Shown: positions 16,721 to 25,876 of the stretch, one piece after another
Position numbering within the stretch: the stretch's first letter is position 1
Layout of the letters: every line of letters begins with the position of its first letter
From: Ferrimicrobium sp.
GTDB taxonomy: Bacteria; Actinomycetota; Acidimicrobiia; Acidimicrobiales; Acidimicrobiaceae
Direction of reading: 5' to 3'
DNA: 64,000 nt
NCBI RefSeq assembly: GCF_027319265.1
Contig: NZ_DAHVNP010000031.1
Coordinates: forward strand, 293,401-357,400
Position numbers and translations under genes: made by a program
Notes under the pieces: generated by a model
Told to the model about the DNA's origin: nothing
Seen by the model: the letters and a program-made list of their open reading frames with translations, nothing else
The model's database searches: none

Positions 16721-18214
16721 TTATGAACCTAATGCCTCGACCAACTCGGCAGCACTCTTCACTCGGCGGAGAAGTTCACCAACATGACTCTCCGTCCCGC
16801 GCAATGGGTCCATCATGGGTACCCGTCGCAGTGGGTCCGACCCAAGGTCGAAGATGATGGAGTCCCAGTTGGCCGCCGCGATCGAGCCAGGGAAACGGGC
16901 GAGGCAGGTGCCCCGGAAGAAGGCACGAGTATCCGGTGGTGGGTTACTCACCGCCGCATCGATCGCACCATCCTCAAGCCTGCGTCGCATCGGCAGCCGC
17001 CGAAACAGTGACTTTTGTGGCCGCATGTCGTGGTACTGTAGATCGATCGCTGCGAGCCTAGGGTCCTGGTTCTCAACGCCATGTCGCTGCTGATAACCCT
17101 GAACCACTTGCCACTTTGCCACCCAATCGAGGGTGTCAGCCAACTCCATTGGATCATCCGCGAGAACACAAAGGATACGCTCCCACTCGGCCAGTAGCGC
17201 CGGACCGTCGGTCTCATTTCCAAGGTACGCCATACCATAGTGCTCCGCGTGTGCGATAGCGTGCTCAAGGTACGCTTCTTGAATCTCAAGGGCACGGAGA
17301 TGCCTCCCGTCTCGAAGAAGTACTCTTTGCTTGAGCGTCGGGTCCCACGAGATCTCCCGTAACGACGAAACCGGATCAGCCATCTCGATCTTGAGATCCT
17401 CAAGAAATCCATCCTCGATCATCGCTAACACGATGGCAGTGAGGCCCAGCTTCAACCAAGTGGAGGTCTCTGACAGGTTGGCATCACCTAATATCACATG
17501 CAGCCGCCGGAAACGTTGTCCATCAGAATGTGGTTCGTCGCGGGTATTGATAATAGGCCGCTTCAACGTGGTCTCAAGACCAACCTCCTCCTCAAAGAAG
17601 TCAGCCCGCTGTGAGAGTTGGAATGGCACCTTCGAGGCGCTCGCGCCCGGAAACTCAGAGCCAACCTTGCCAGCTCCGATCATGATCTGTCGAGTCACGA
17701 AGAAGGGAACGAGTTCAGCGACCACTTTTTGAAAGGGAATACTACGATCGACGAGATAGTTCTCGTGACAACCATAGGAATTACCTTTTCGATCGGAGTT
17801 GTTCTTGTAGGCCACGATCTCTTGGCCCTTTGGAAGCAGCCGTTTCGCGTTCGCCATGGCACGGATCATGACCTCCTCCCCAGCCTTATCGTAGAGCAAC
17901 GCCTGCGAGGGAGAGATACACTCCGGGGAGGAGTACTCAGGGTGCGCATGGTCGACGTAGAGTCGCGCTCCGTTTGTCAACACCGCATTCACTAGATGGG
18001 TATCTAGTTCGATGCCAGATCCCCCTTCAAGAGCAAAACCACGAGCATCCACACCAGGAGACTCGTCGACAAAATCCCACTCGACCCGTTCCGATAACCC
18101 GGAGACATAGGCGTTGATCAACATCGAGGATGTCGTAATAGGATTCGCATCCGGTGCACCGGCGACGACAATCCCGTATTCAGTCTCAATGCCGAGCACT
18201 TTTGGTATTGACAT
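16721..18214 (-). CDS. dop: Depupylase/deamidase of Pup (Dop)
   Basis: This 497-aa protein starts MSIPKVLGIETEYGIVVAG at an ATG preceded by GGAGG; the open frame upstream of it lacks family sequence. It has the Dop-specific insertion around SSMLINAYV...VDESPGVDARGFALEGG and the shared [16 protein letters not shown] and [18 protein letters not shown] blocks. Dop deamidates the C-terminal Gln of Pup and removes Pup from substrates. It sits between mpa and pup on the same strand. Confidence 0.97.
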   Translation of the reverse strand: MSIPKVLGIETEYGIVVAGAPDANPITTSSMLINAYVSGLSERVEWDFVDESPGVDARGFALEGGSGIELDTHLVNAVLTNGARLYVDHAHPEYSSPECISPSQALLYDKAGEEVMIRAMANAKRLLPKGQEIVAYKNNSDRKGNSYGCHENYLVDRSIPFQKVVAELVPFFVTRQIMIGAGKVGSEFPGASASKVPFQLSQRADFFEEEVGLETTLKRPIINTRDEPHSDGQRFRRLHVILGDANLSETSTWLKLGLTAIVLAMIEDGFLEDLKIEMADPVSSLREISWDPTLKQRVLLRDGRHLRALEIQEAYLEHAIAHAEHYGMAYLGNETDGPALLAEWERILCVLADDPMELADTLDWVAKWQVVQGYQQRHGVENQDPRLAAIDLQYHDMRPQKSLFRRLPMRRRLEDGAIDAAVSNPPPDTRAFFRGTCLARFPGSIAAANWDSIIFDLGSDPLRRVPMMDPLRGTESHVGELLRRVKSAAELVEALGS

Positions 18215-18264
18215 CACTCCTCCTTCGACTCCACTACTCACCGGGACGCTTGAACAGTTAACTC

Positions 18265-20013
18265 TTACAGGTACTGCCCAGTGGCGACCCGCTCGATGGC
18301 GCGACCGCCCTCCGCACCCTCCTCCTGCGAAAGCAGGATACGCATGAAGACGATTCGCTCCCCCTTCTTGCCTGAAATCTTGGCCCAATCATCAGGGTTC
18401 GTTGTGTTCGGAAGATCCTCATGCTCCTTGAACTCCTTGGCGATCGAAACCAACAAATCCTCCTGGTTGATACCAGCGGGCTGACCAGAGATCTCACGCT
18501 TGATTGCAAGCTTCTTGGCACGTCGCACGATATTTTCAATCATTGCTCCAGAGGCGAAGTCCTTGAAGTACAGGACCTCTTTCTCTCCGTTTTGATAGGT
18601 GACCTCTAAGAACCGGTTGGCATCGACGGCCGCATACATCGTCTCCACAGTGGTCTCGATGATCCGCTGCACGGCTATTTGCCGATCTCCGTTGCCAAGA
18701 CGATCCACCTCACTCTTATCGAGTGGCAGATCCGCTGTGAGGTAACGTGAAAATATCTGATTCGCCGCCTTCACGTCAGGTCGCTGAATCTTGATTTTCA
18801 CGTCCAAGCGACCAGGTCGCAGAATTGCAGGATCGATCAGGTCCTCGCGATTCGATGCCCCTATCACAATCACATTTCGAAGCGTCTCGACTCCATCGAT
18901 CTCGGCCAACAACTGTGGGACCACTGTGGACTCCATGTCCGAACTGATTCCACTCCCTCGCGTCCGGAAAAGCGAATCCATTTCGTCGAAAAAGACGATG
19001 ACCGGCATGCCCTCTTCCGCCTTCTCGCGGGCACGTTGGAAGATCAACCGGATTTGGCGTTCGGTCTCGCCCACGTATTTGTTCAATAGCTCGGGACCTT
19101 TGACATTGAGAAAGTAGCTCTTCACGCTCCGGCCCGAGGTTTGCTCGATCTTCTTGGCCAGCGAGTTGGCCACCGCCTTAGCGATCAACGTCTTACCGCA
19201 GCCCGGAGGTCCATACAGCAAGATACCCTTCGGAGCCGGGAGCCGATAGTTCGAGAACAGCTCGCGATAGAGGAATGGTAGCTCAACGGCATCCTGAATC
19301 TCTTCAATTTGATGGTCGAGCCCACCGATATCGGAGTAGCTGATGTCTGGCACCTCCTCGAGAGCGAGCTCCTCCACCTCGGGTTTCGGTAGCAACTCAA
19401 GCACCATTGCAGATCGCGGATCGACCATCACGCTATCGCCAACTCGCACTCTTGTGTTGCGCAAAACCCCGCTCAAGAGCGCCACGCGCTCATCATCACC
19501 GCGGCCAACGACGACGACCCGTTCCCCGTCCTCCAAGACATCCTTCACCGTGGCGACCTCACCACTGCGGTCCGGATCACGAACACCAATCACGGCGAAG
19601 GACTCATTGAGGGTCACCTCCTGTCCATGCCGCAGGTCCGCTAGGACAATATCAGGGTGGACGGCAACCTTCATCTTGCGACCCGAAGAGATAATGTCCA
19701 CCGTTTCATCATCATTAGTGCCGATGAACACCCCATAGGCAGCTGGCGGTTGGGTTAACTTCTCAACCTCCTCGCGCAGATTGGCGATGTGTTCTCTCGC
19801 CTGTTGCAGGGTAAAGGTCAACTTCTCATTCTTGGCCTGCAACTGCGCTAGTGCACCCGACACCTCAAGCAGCTTCTCCTCCAACGCGCGTTCCCGCGAA
19901 GGTGCATCATTGACCCGACGTCGTAGCTCCTGTACTTCAACCTGGAGCGCATCAACCGTCTGTCGCTCTTGCGCGGTCAACTGCTCATCATGGGAATCCT
20001 TGCGATCGACCAT
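18265..20013 (-). CDS. mpa: Proteasome-activating AAA ATPase (Mpa/ARC)
   Basis: This 582-aa protein has an N-terminal coiled coil (residues 10-90), an OB-fold region, Walker A GPPGCGKT, Walker [12 protein letters not shown] and the second region of homology with two Arg (RPGRLD). It ends in QYL, the C-terminal motif with a penultimate Tyr that docks into the alpha ring and opens the gate. It unfolds pupylated proteins into the 20S core. The second of two adjacent ATGs is preferred because of its spacing to AAGGAGG. It is the first gene of the proteasome block. Confidence 0.97.
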   Translation of the reverse strand: MVDRKDSHDEQLTAQERQTVDALQVEVQELRRRVNDAPSRERALEEKLLEVSGALAQLQAKNEKLTFTLQQAREHIANLREEVEKLTQPPAAYGVFIGTNDDETVDIISSGRKMKVAVHPDIVLADLRHGQEVTLNESFAVIGVRDPDRSGEVATVKDVLEDGERVVVVGRGDDERVALLSGVLRNTRVRVGDSVMVDPRSAMVLELLPKPEVEELALEEVPDISYSDIGGLDHQIEEIQDAVELPFLYRELFSNYRLPAPKGILLYGPPGCGKTLIAKAVANSLAKKIEQTSGRSVKSYFLNVKGPELLNKYVGETERQIRLIFQRAREKAEEGMPVIVFFDEMDSLFRTRGSGISSDMESTVVPQLLAEIDGVETLRNVIVIGASNREDLIDPAILRPGRLDVKIKIQRPDVKAANQIFSRYLTADLPLDKSEVDRLGNGDRQIAVQRIIETTVETMYAAVDANRFLEVTYQNGEKEVLYFKDFASGAMIENIVRRAKKLAIKREISGQPAGINQEDLLVSIAKEFKEHEDLPNTTNPDDWAKISGKKGERIVFMRILLSQEEGAEGGRAIERVATGQYL

Positions 20014-20169
20014 CATGCCTCCTTCCTTTCTTCACGCTACCCGAGTGATGGCGAAATTAGAACACCTCGCCGGCGACTACACTTGTTTGGGTTCCTCATC
20101 GCAAGATAACCCGAGACATACCACGGTGCGCTGAGTCCCAAGAAAACAATCAAAATGGAAAGGACCTCG

Positions 20170-20406
20170 ATGAAAGTCTGGATTGACCAGGATCTCTGCA
20201 CCGGTGATGGCCTCTGTGAAGAGATCTGTCCGCCGGTTTTCACCCTGCTCGATGACGGTTTGGCTTATGTGAAAGAAGGCCAAGAGGTCTTAAATAATCC
20301 TGGTGGGGCTGCCCAGATGGCGCCGGTGCCTACTGATCTTGAAGATGCCGTCACGGAAGCAAGTGAGGAATGTCCTGGGGAGTGCATCTTCGTCGAAAAC
20401 GACTGA
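20170..20406 (+). CDS. Ferredoxin, 3Fe-4S or mixed cluster type
   Basis: This 78-aa protein has C10-T-G-D-G-L-C16-x3-C20-P near the start and C-P-G-E-C near the end. The second cluster position is Asp13 instead of Cys, the CxxDxxC pattern often giving a 3Fe-4S centre. The ATG at 20170 follows GGAAAGGACC; a shorter spacing start 15 nt upstream is less likely. It is divergent from mpa across about 155 bp. Similar ferredoxins partner cytochromes P450, but none is in the window, so the partner is unknown. Confidence 0.85.
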   Translation: MKVWIDQDLCTGDGLCEEICPPVFTLLDDGLAYVKEGQEVLNNPGGAAQMAPVPTDLEDAVTEASEECPGECIFVEND

Positions 20407-20900
20407 GCTACTCATCACGATTCCCTTCTGTGAGCGTTCGATCGCCCCTTCTTCGGTGCAGTAGCCTCCTCCAGGGTACAAGGCTACGGGGTGTCAACCA
20501 CGTTCTGCGAGCATTACCGAGACTGGTGAGGCTCTCCTCGGTCGATGTGAGGATCACCGAGTGGGTCGACCCCTTTCCGGAACAGGCCTACGACGAGCGC
20601 GGTTGGTGTAACACTCTTTGGTGATCGGATGCTTTGGTGATCGGATTGTGTCGTCAGGTTCTTTGGCCGGCCTCTCCACAACACACGTCGCGGGATCGAC
20701 ATCCTCTGGATTCACACGAACCTGAGACCACCGTACGTACGACAAGCCCGGCTCACACGGACCTACTTCTTATGGTTCCATGACGACACCAAACGACCGG
20801 GCCTACCGCAAACTGCTGTGTGGGCCGCAAACTGTAGTGCCGGCACCAACACGCTGCGACACCAACAAGAGCTAGCTCGTAGCGGATCTACAGCTCTTGA
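20407..20900. other. Intergenic stretch with a short tandem repeat
   Basis: No gene is recognised in these 494 bp between the ferredoxin and the convergent trmI. A 16-nt unit is repeated in tandem at 20616-20646. Confidence 0.5.
20616..20646. repeat. 16-nt tandem repeat, two copies
   Basis: CTTTGGTGATCGGAT occurs at 20616-20630 and again at 20632-20646, separated by one base. It is not in a coding frame that I can support. Confidence 0.6.
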
Positions 20901-21749
20901 CTACGGAGACGAATCCGCCACGCGTGGGTCATCAGCTGGGCCTTCGCTGTCTCGGGGCTTCGCAACGGAAGGTTGAGTGGTCTTGGCACTAATGATGAAT
21001 CCGGTATGCCCCACCATCTTTTGCTCTGGTCGTACTACATCGCCGTTGACGATCCAACTCCGTTCAAGGATCTCCTTGACGGAGTCGACGATCAGCGCGT
21101 TGGAACGGACCGCTCGTACCACCTCTTGCACCTGATTGATATTCGTGACGTAGATGACGACCCTGCCATCATTGCTCAGCAACGGACGCACCCGAGGAAT
21201 CACCGTCCATGGATCGAGAAGGTCGAGTACCACTCGGTCAAAGACACCATCTAACGCCACCTCAAGCACATCACCATGCACCACGGTAAGGTTTGAACTG
21301 AGTTCTGGCGGGAGGAAGCTTTCCACATTTTTACGCCCACGGTTGGCGAAGTCCTCTCGTTTCTCAACCGTCACCACCTTGGCCCCGTAGCGCAGCAGGC
21401 CCATCGTCAACGCCCCAGACCCAAACCCTGCCTCGAGTATTCGTAGACCTGGCTGCAGTGACAACTCGCCAAGCATGGCTGCAATGTCCTTGGGGTAGAT
21501 GATCTGCGCACCCCTCGGCATCTCCAGGACGATATCGGTAAAGGAGGGTGCGTACACCACGAAGGTAGAACCCGAACGTGTCAGCACCGTTGAACCAGAG
21601 GTGACTCCAATGATACTGTCGTGTGTGAGCAGCCCGCGATGGGTATTGGCGCTAGCTCCAGCCTCCAAGCGCAACAAAAGTCGTCGATCCTTTGGGTCGA
21701 CGACCAACACAAATGAACCTTCCTGGAAAACTTGCGATAGGGAGCTCAC
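20901..21749 (-). CDS. trmI: tRNA (adenine-58-N1)-methyltransferase TrmI
   Basis: This 282-aa protein has an N-terminal beta domain (LVVDPKDRRLLLRLEAG, THRGLLTHDSIIG), then VVYAPSFTDIVLEMPRGAQIIYPKD and the SAM-binding motif ILEAGFGSGALT. These match TrmI, which methylates A58 in the T-loop of tRNAs as a tetramer. In actinobacteria trmI is commonly next to mpa/arc, as here with the ferredoxin between. Its ATG overlaps the preceding small gene by 4 nt, so it ends a four-gene operon. Confidence 0.95.
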   Translation of the reverse strand: MSSLSQVFQEGSFVLVVDPKDRRLLLRLEAGASANTHRGLLTHDSIIGVTSGSTVLTRSGSTFVVYAPSFTDIVLEMPRGAQIIYPKDIAAMLGELSLQPGLRILEAGFGSGALTMGLLRYGAKVVTVEKREDFANRGRKNVESFLPPELSSNLTVVHGDVLEVALDGVFDRVVLDLLDPWTVIPRVRPLLSNDGRVVIYVTNINQVQEVVRAVRSNALIVDSVKEILERSWIVNGDVVRPEQKMVGHTGFIISAKTTQPSVAKPRDSEGPADDPRVADSSP

Positions 21750-21994
21750 GTCCTCGAACGCTGTTTCGCGCTGATCAGGTACGATACCCCTTCATCAAGA
21801 CGCAAGGTCGCCTTTTGATGCGGCGCGAGAAAGCGCCGACTGAGGCGACCCTTCGTAAGGCTCAGTAGGACATAGACAGCAAAACCTCCCGCAACCAACC
21901 AGCGATTGTGGGAGTACTCAAAAACTCTTCGCAAAGCCCTAACCATCAGAACCGAGGGTCGAAGCGACGCTAGAACATCTCCTCGTCTTGCCAA
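21746..21994 (-). CDS. Small membrane protein upstream of trmI
   Basis: This is an 82-aa protein read from a TTG that follows AAGGAG at good spacing. It contains one hydrophobic helix (WLVAGGFAVYVLLSL) flanked by basic residues and a basic C-terminus. It overlaps trmI by 4 nt and follows the previous gene by about 10 nt, so it is part of the operon. I do not recognise a family. A longer frame extends upstream but lacks a ribosome binding site. Confidence 0.6.
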   Translation of the reverse strand: MARRGDVLASLRPSVLMVRALRRVFEYSHNRWLVAGGFAVYVLLSLTKGRLSRRFLAPHQKATLRLDEGVSYLISAKQRSRT

Positions 21995-22004
21995 GTCTTT
22001 CTCC

Positions 22005-22208
22005 TTACAGGCGCGTAATCTCGATGACCGATGTTTTATTTCGGCCCCGACGATAGCCGACCACGAAGGCGACAAACACCAGCAACCCGGCGGCGATACC
22101 AACGAAACCTGGAAACGCTGGGCGCAACGCATTCAGGGAACCATTCGCTGCCTTTTGGACACCGCGAAAGGAGTCCTCAACATCGCTCAGACGAATTTTA
22201 TCCGCCAT
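22005..22208 (-). CDS. Small single-span membrane protein
   Basis: This 67-aa protein starts MADKIRL at an ATG spaced well from GAGGAAA. One hydrophobic helix (FVGIAAGLLVFVAFVVGY) is followed by an Arg-rich cytoplasmic stop signal. It lies between two other small membrane genes on the same strand. No family recognised. Confidence 0.65.
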   Translation of the reverse strand: MADKIRLSDVEDSFRGVQKAANGSLNALRPAFPGFVGIAAGLLVFVAFVVGYRRGRNKTSVIEITRL

Positions 22209-22210
22209 CG

Positions 22211-22507
22211 TCACTTTCCTCGCTTTCCGATTCGCTTCAGTGTCAGTGCAAGCACAACGACAACGACCACCAAAGTGATGAGGTAAGGGAGCCAGTCCAG
22301 ATGACCCTGGAAGGTCGTACCAGTCTCATCCTGGAGCAATCGAAGCAAGCCTAACGCCACGAGAACGAACCCAAAAGCTGTGAGGATCGAGGCAACCACA
22401 CCCCAGACGAGAAGTCCACCGAGTCGCTTGGCAGGGTCAATCGTCTCTTGCTTTACATACTGTAACGACGTTGAGACTGCTGACTTCAAATCATCCCGTT
22501 GACTCAC
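22211..22507 (-). CDS. Two-helix membrane protein (Holin-X/phage-holin-like superfamily)
   Basis: This 98-aa protein starts at a GTG with GGGAGG upstream. It has two hydrophobic helices (LLVWGVVASILTAFGFVLVALG and LPYLITLVVVVVVLALTL) joined by a short polar loop. The organisation resembles the actinobacterial Holin-X or DUF1469 proteins, which are not phage holins in function. It is the first gene of the operon leading to trmI. Confidence 0.65.
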   Translation of the reverse strand: MSQRDDLKSAVSTSLQYVKQETIDPAKRLGGLLVWGVVASILTAFGFVLVALGLLRLLQDETGTTFQGHLDWLPYLITLVVVVVVLALTLKRIGKRGK

Positions 22508-22682
22508 GTCAAAAGCCTCCCCATCGCATTAAGAATCTGTTGGCCCACACCAGAATAGCAGCGCCACCACTCCTCGACCTCATCTTCACCTTCGAAACTC
22601 TCTCTCCAGTGGACGAGGAGGACAGGCTAGGATCAAGTAGCAAGGAGGAACGTCGCAAGCTCTGCGAACAGAAAGGAGTACT

Positions 22683-23417
22683 GTGACACAATTCCACTAT
22701 GAAATCGCCGAGGATGTACCGGGGCTCTTCGGTACCCGCATCAACGAGCATCTCACCCAAGAGGGACTCTTACTACTATCGGGTGGCCACACCATTATGG
22801 AGCTCCTTGGACCGCTAAAGGAGTCGCTCAGCTCCCGCAACGGAGAGCCACTCGCGATCGGTCAAGTGGATGAACGACTCGTCCCTGCCGATGACGAACG
22901 GTCGAACTGGCTGCACATAGCAAATGGGTTGGAAGGCCTTGACTATGTCACGTTGCCCATGATCCAATGCCATACCCCGACCGAAAAACAGCTCCTCGCC
23001 GACTGTGATTCACCCGACGCGGCGACAAGAGATGCGAGAACGGCACTGGCGAAAGGGTATGCAAAGCGCTACGAGTTTTTACTCTCCGAGTATCAGCCTT
23101 GGTCAGTGGTCCACCTCGGCCTAGGGTCCGACGGGCACACCGCCTCACTCTTTCCCGACTCTGAGGCCCTTGGCAACTGCCACACACTCGTGACGGCCAA
23201 CCGAGATCCATCGAATACCAATCCGATCGAACGGATCACCCTCACGTTCCCCGCCCTCAATCGGTTTGCCTTCCGGATCATCGTCGCAACCGGCCCAGAG
23301 AAGGCCGCCATCGTTGAACGTACCATCAATGGAGACGGTCTTCCCATCCACTCGCTCGATCGCACCAATACGCTCTTGCTGCTCGATCCAGCCGCTGCCA
23401 GTGGGTTAACAACCTAA
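22683..23417 (+). CDS. pgl: 6-phosphogluconolactonase
   Basis: This 244-aa protein has the LLLSGGHT loop, the DERLVP block and LGLGSDGHTASLFP, the phosphate-binding and catalytic signature of Pgl. It hydrolyses 6-phosphogluconolactone to 6-phosphogluconate in the oxidative pentose phosphate pathway. It starts at a GTG with GAAAGGAG upstream. No glucose-6-phosphate dehydrogenase is adjacent; the next gene in the same direction is FO synthase, which suggests a link to F420-dependent glucose-6-phosphate oxidation (inference). Confidence 0.93.
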   Translation: MTQFHYEIAEDVPGLFGTRINEHLTQEGLLLLSGGHTIMELLGPLKESLSSRNGEPLAIGQVDERLVPADDERSNWLHIANGLEGLDYVTLPMIQCHTPTEKQLLADCDSPDAATRDARTALAKGYAKRYEFLLSEYQPWSVVHLGLGSDGHTASLFPDSEALGNCHTLVTANRDPSNTNPIERITLTFPALNRFAFRIIVATGPEKAAIVERTINGDGLPIHSLDRTNTLLLLDPAAASGLTT

Positions 23418-23569
23418 CCACGCTGCGTCCAACGGGCCAAGAGGCTAGCACTAACGGATCGGTGCCCAACAAGGTGGCCACCAGGGGATGAACCCTCGAG
23501 CGAGGCGTCGGTCCCTCTCGCAATGAATCGACTTCCAGCCTCGCACCTCCAGGGGCTAAGGTGGTTGTC

Positions 23570-25876
23570 ATGGAGATAAACCCCACCCGTTGGTCAACCG
23601 AGAAGCTACTCGCAGAAGCGAGCAACATTCGCAACCGAACTTTTGGTACGCTGATCACCTATTCACCGAAGGCGTTCTTTCCATTCACCATGTTGTGCCG
23701 CGACAGCTGCGGCTACTGCACCTTCGCGAAGGCTCCAGCTCGTCTCCAACGAGCGTACATGACCACCGCCGAGGTGAGCGACCTTGCTCGGACCGCTCGT
23801 GAGTACGGGGCAATCGAGGCGCTTTTCACGCTTGGAGAACGGCCAGAGGAACGCTATCCTCGTGCAAAGGCGGAACTCGCTGCCCTCGGCTTCGAGTCGA
23901 CGGTCGAATACCTCTCCATCGCAGCAGCGCGTGCGATCAAGGAAGGACTCCTGCCTCATATCAACGCAGGTACGTTATCAACCGAAGAGCTCGCCCGCCT
24001 GCGCCCAGTCTCGGCTTCAATGGGGATTATGGTGGAGTCGATCAACGATACCCTTGTGTGTCACCGGCTTGCACCAGACAAAGCGCCCAACCGGAGACTC
24101 CAAACACTGCGCGACGCCGGGTCGCTAGGTATTGCGATGACGACTGGCCTGCTGATCGGGATCGGGGACACAGAGGATGACCGGGTTCGAGGACTCGACG
24201 AAATCCGCAAAATCGCTGAGAACTACGGCAACATTCAAGAGGTCATCATTCAAAACTTTGTACCGAAGCCGGCGACACAGATGGCCCATGTACCTCCACC
24301 ATCTCGTGAAACATACCTACGATCCATCGCCTTGGCTCGACTGTTACTCCCGGAAACCGTTAATCTGCAGGCGCCGCCCAATCTTTCGGAGGATCCCAGT
24401 GAACTCCTTGGCGCAGGCATCAATGACCTCGGTGGCATCTCTCGCGTTACTCCAGATCACGTGAATCCCGAAAAGCCATGGCCCGCCATCGACGATTTGA
24501 CGACCACACTTGAACGACGGGGGTTTGCTTTAGTGCCGCGTCTGCCTATCTATCCTGCCTACCTGCAGGAGCCTGCTCGCTGGATCGATGATGGGCTACT
24601 TCCAACCCTCAACTACCAGCGCGACCAGCTTGGCTACGCCCGAGAGCACCTCTGGTTCTCTGGAGAACCCTCAATCCTGCCACGCCGGGTCTTCCCCGGC
24701 CGGCCCACAGGCACTACGTCACCGGGTTGGCTCCAGGAGCTACAGGATGAACTCGATGCAGGCCATGAAGCACCAGTTGAACTGCTCACCATGGCCGGCT
24801 CCGCAAAGGGTTTCGATGTCATGGGGGTGATAGAGCTCGCAGATGACCTACGACGAAGGACCGTGGGTGACACGGTGACCTACGTGGCGAACCGCAACAT
24901 CAACTACACGAACATCTGCACCTTCAAGTGCCGATTCTGCGCCTTCTCAAAAGGGCCACTCTCTCTCAACCTGCGAGGGAACCCCTATCTGCTGAGTCTG
25001 GAGGAGATCCTCGCCAAGGTTGGGGATGCCCAAGAACACGGAGCAACTGAGGTCTGTCTGCAAGGCGGCATTCATCCAACCTTTGATGGCGAATACTACC
25101 TCAATGTTGCCCGCGCTATCCACACCCACTTCCCCAATATCCATCTCCACGGATTTTCAGCCCTTGAGGTCTTCACCGGTGCACAAAGGCTCGGAGTGGA
25201 GCTTCGGGACTACCTGCGGGCCCTCAAGGACGCGGGCCTCAAGAGCCTGCCGGGGACGGCAGCAGAGATTCTCTACGATCCTGTACGGGCCACCCTGTGT
25301 CCTGACAAGCTCACCACTGCCGAGTGGCTAGAGGTACATCGCACCGCACACGAGGTCGGCTTACGCTCCAATGTGACCATCATGTTTGGTAGTATCGAGG
25401 AGATAGGTGCGGTGATCGAACATCTCGACGTCACTCGAACCCTTGGACGCCAAACCCACGGTTTCACTGAATTTGTTCCACTGCCATTTGTCCACATGGC
25501 CACCCCGATCTACCGCCTCGGCAAAGCTCGGCGAGGCCCGACCCTACGCGAGGCGGTGCTCGTCCATGCCTTAGGCAGAATTGCCTACCATGGGGTCATC
25601 GACAATATCCAGGTCAGTTGGGTCAAACTGGGAGTACAAGGAGCCGCATTCCTACTTGGCTGTGGAGCCAATGATCTCGGTGGAACCCTCATGGAAGAGA
25701 GTATCTCCCACGCTGCCGGTGCAACGCATGGCACCTCACTGACCCCTGAAGAGTTCGAAGCTGTCGCGCATGCCGCGGGTCGCACTCTCGTCCAGCGCAC
25801 CACCTTTTACGAACCGGTACCTACTCGAATGCAGACCAGTCGTGACATCGGGCAGGTTCAACAGGTATCCCGGTGA
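23570..25876 (+). CDS. fbiC: FO synthase, fused CofG-CofH (FbiC)
   Basis: This 768-aa radical-SAM protein carries two CxxxCxxC cluster motifs, CRDSCGYC (Cys43, 47, 50) and CTFKCRFC (Cys450, 454, 457). They mark an N-terminal CofG half and a C-terminal CofH half, as in actinobacterial FbiC. It builds the deazaflavin FO, precursor of cofactor F420, from a tyrosine adduct and a pyrimidine. The ATG at 23570 is chosen over the GTG at 23561 because of spacing to an AAGG-type site. Its stop overlaps the LOG gene start. Confidence 0.96.
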   Translation: MEINPTRWSTEKLLAEASNIRNRTFGTLITYSPKAFFPFTMLCRDSCGYCTFAKAPARLQRAYMTTAEVSDLARTAREYGAIEALFTLGERPEERYPRAKAELAALGFESTVEYLSIAAARAIKEGLLPHINAGTLSTEELARLRPVSASMGIMVESINDTLVCHRLAPDKAPNRRLQTLRDAGSLGIAMTTGLLIGIGDTEDDRVRGLDEIRKIAENYGNIQEVIIQNFVPKPATQMAHVPPPSRETYLRSIALARLLLPETVNLQAPPNLSEDPSELLGAGINDLGGISRVTPDHVNPEKPWPAIDDLTTTLERRGFALVPRLPIYPAYLQEPARWIDDGLLPTLNYQRDQLGYAREHLWFSGEPSILPRRVFPGRPTGTTSPGWLQELQDELDAGHEAPVELLTMAGSAKGFDVMGVIELADDLRRRTVGDTVTYVANRNINYTNICTFKCRFCAFSKGPLSLNLRGNPYLLSLEEILAKVGDAQEHGATEVCLQGGIHPTFDGEYYLNVARAIHTHFPNIHLHGFSALEVFTGAQRLGVELRDYLRALKDAGLKSLPGTAAEILYDPVRATLCPDKLTTAEWLEVHRTAHEVGLRSNVTIMFGSIEEIGAVIEHLDVTRTLGRQTHGFTEFVPLPFVHMATPIYRLGKARRGPTLREAVLVHALGRIAYHGVIDNIQVSWVKLGVQGAAFLLGCGANDLGGTLMEESISHAAGATHGTSLTPEEFEAVAHAAGRTLVQRTTFYEPVPTRMQTSRDIGQVQQVSR

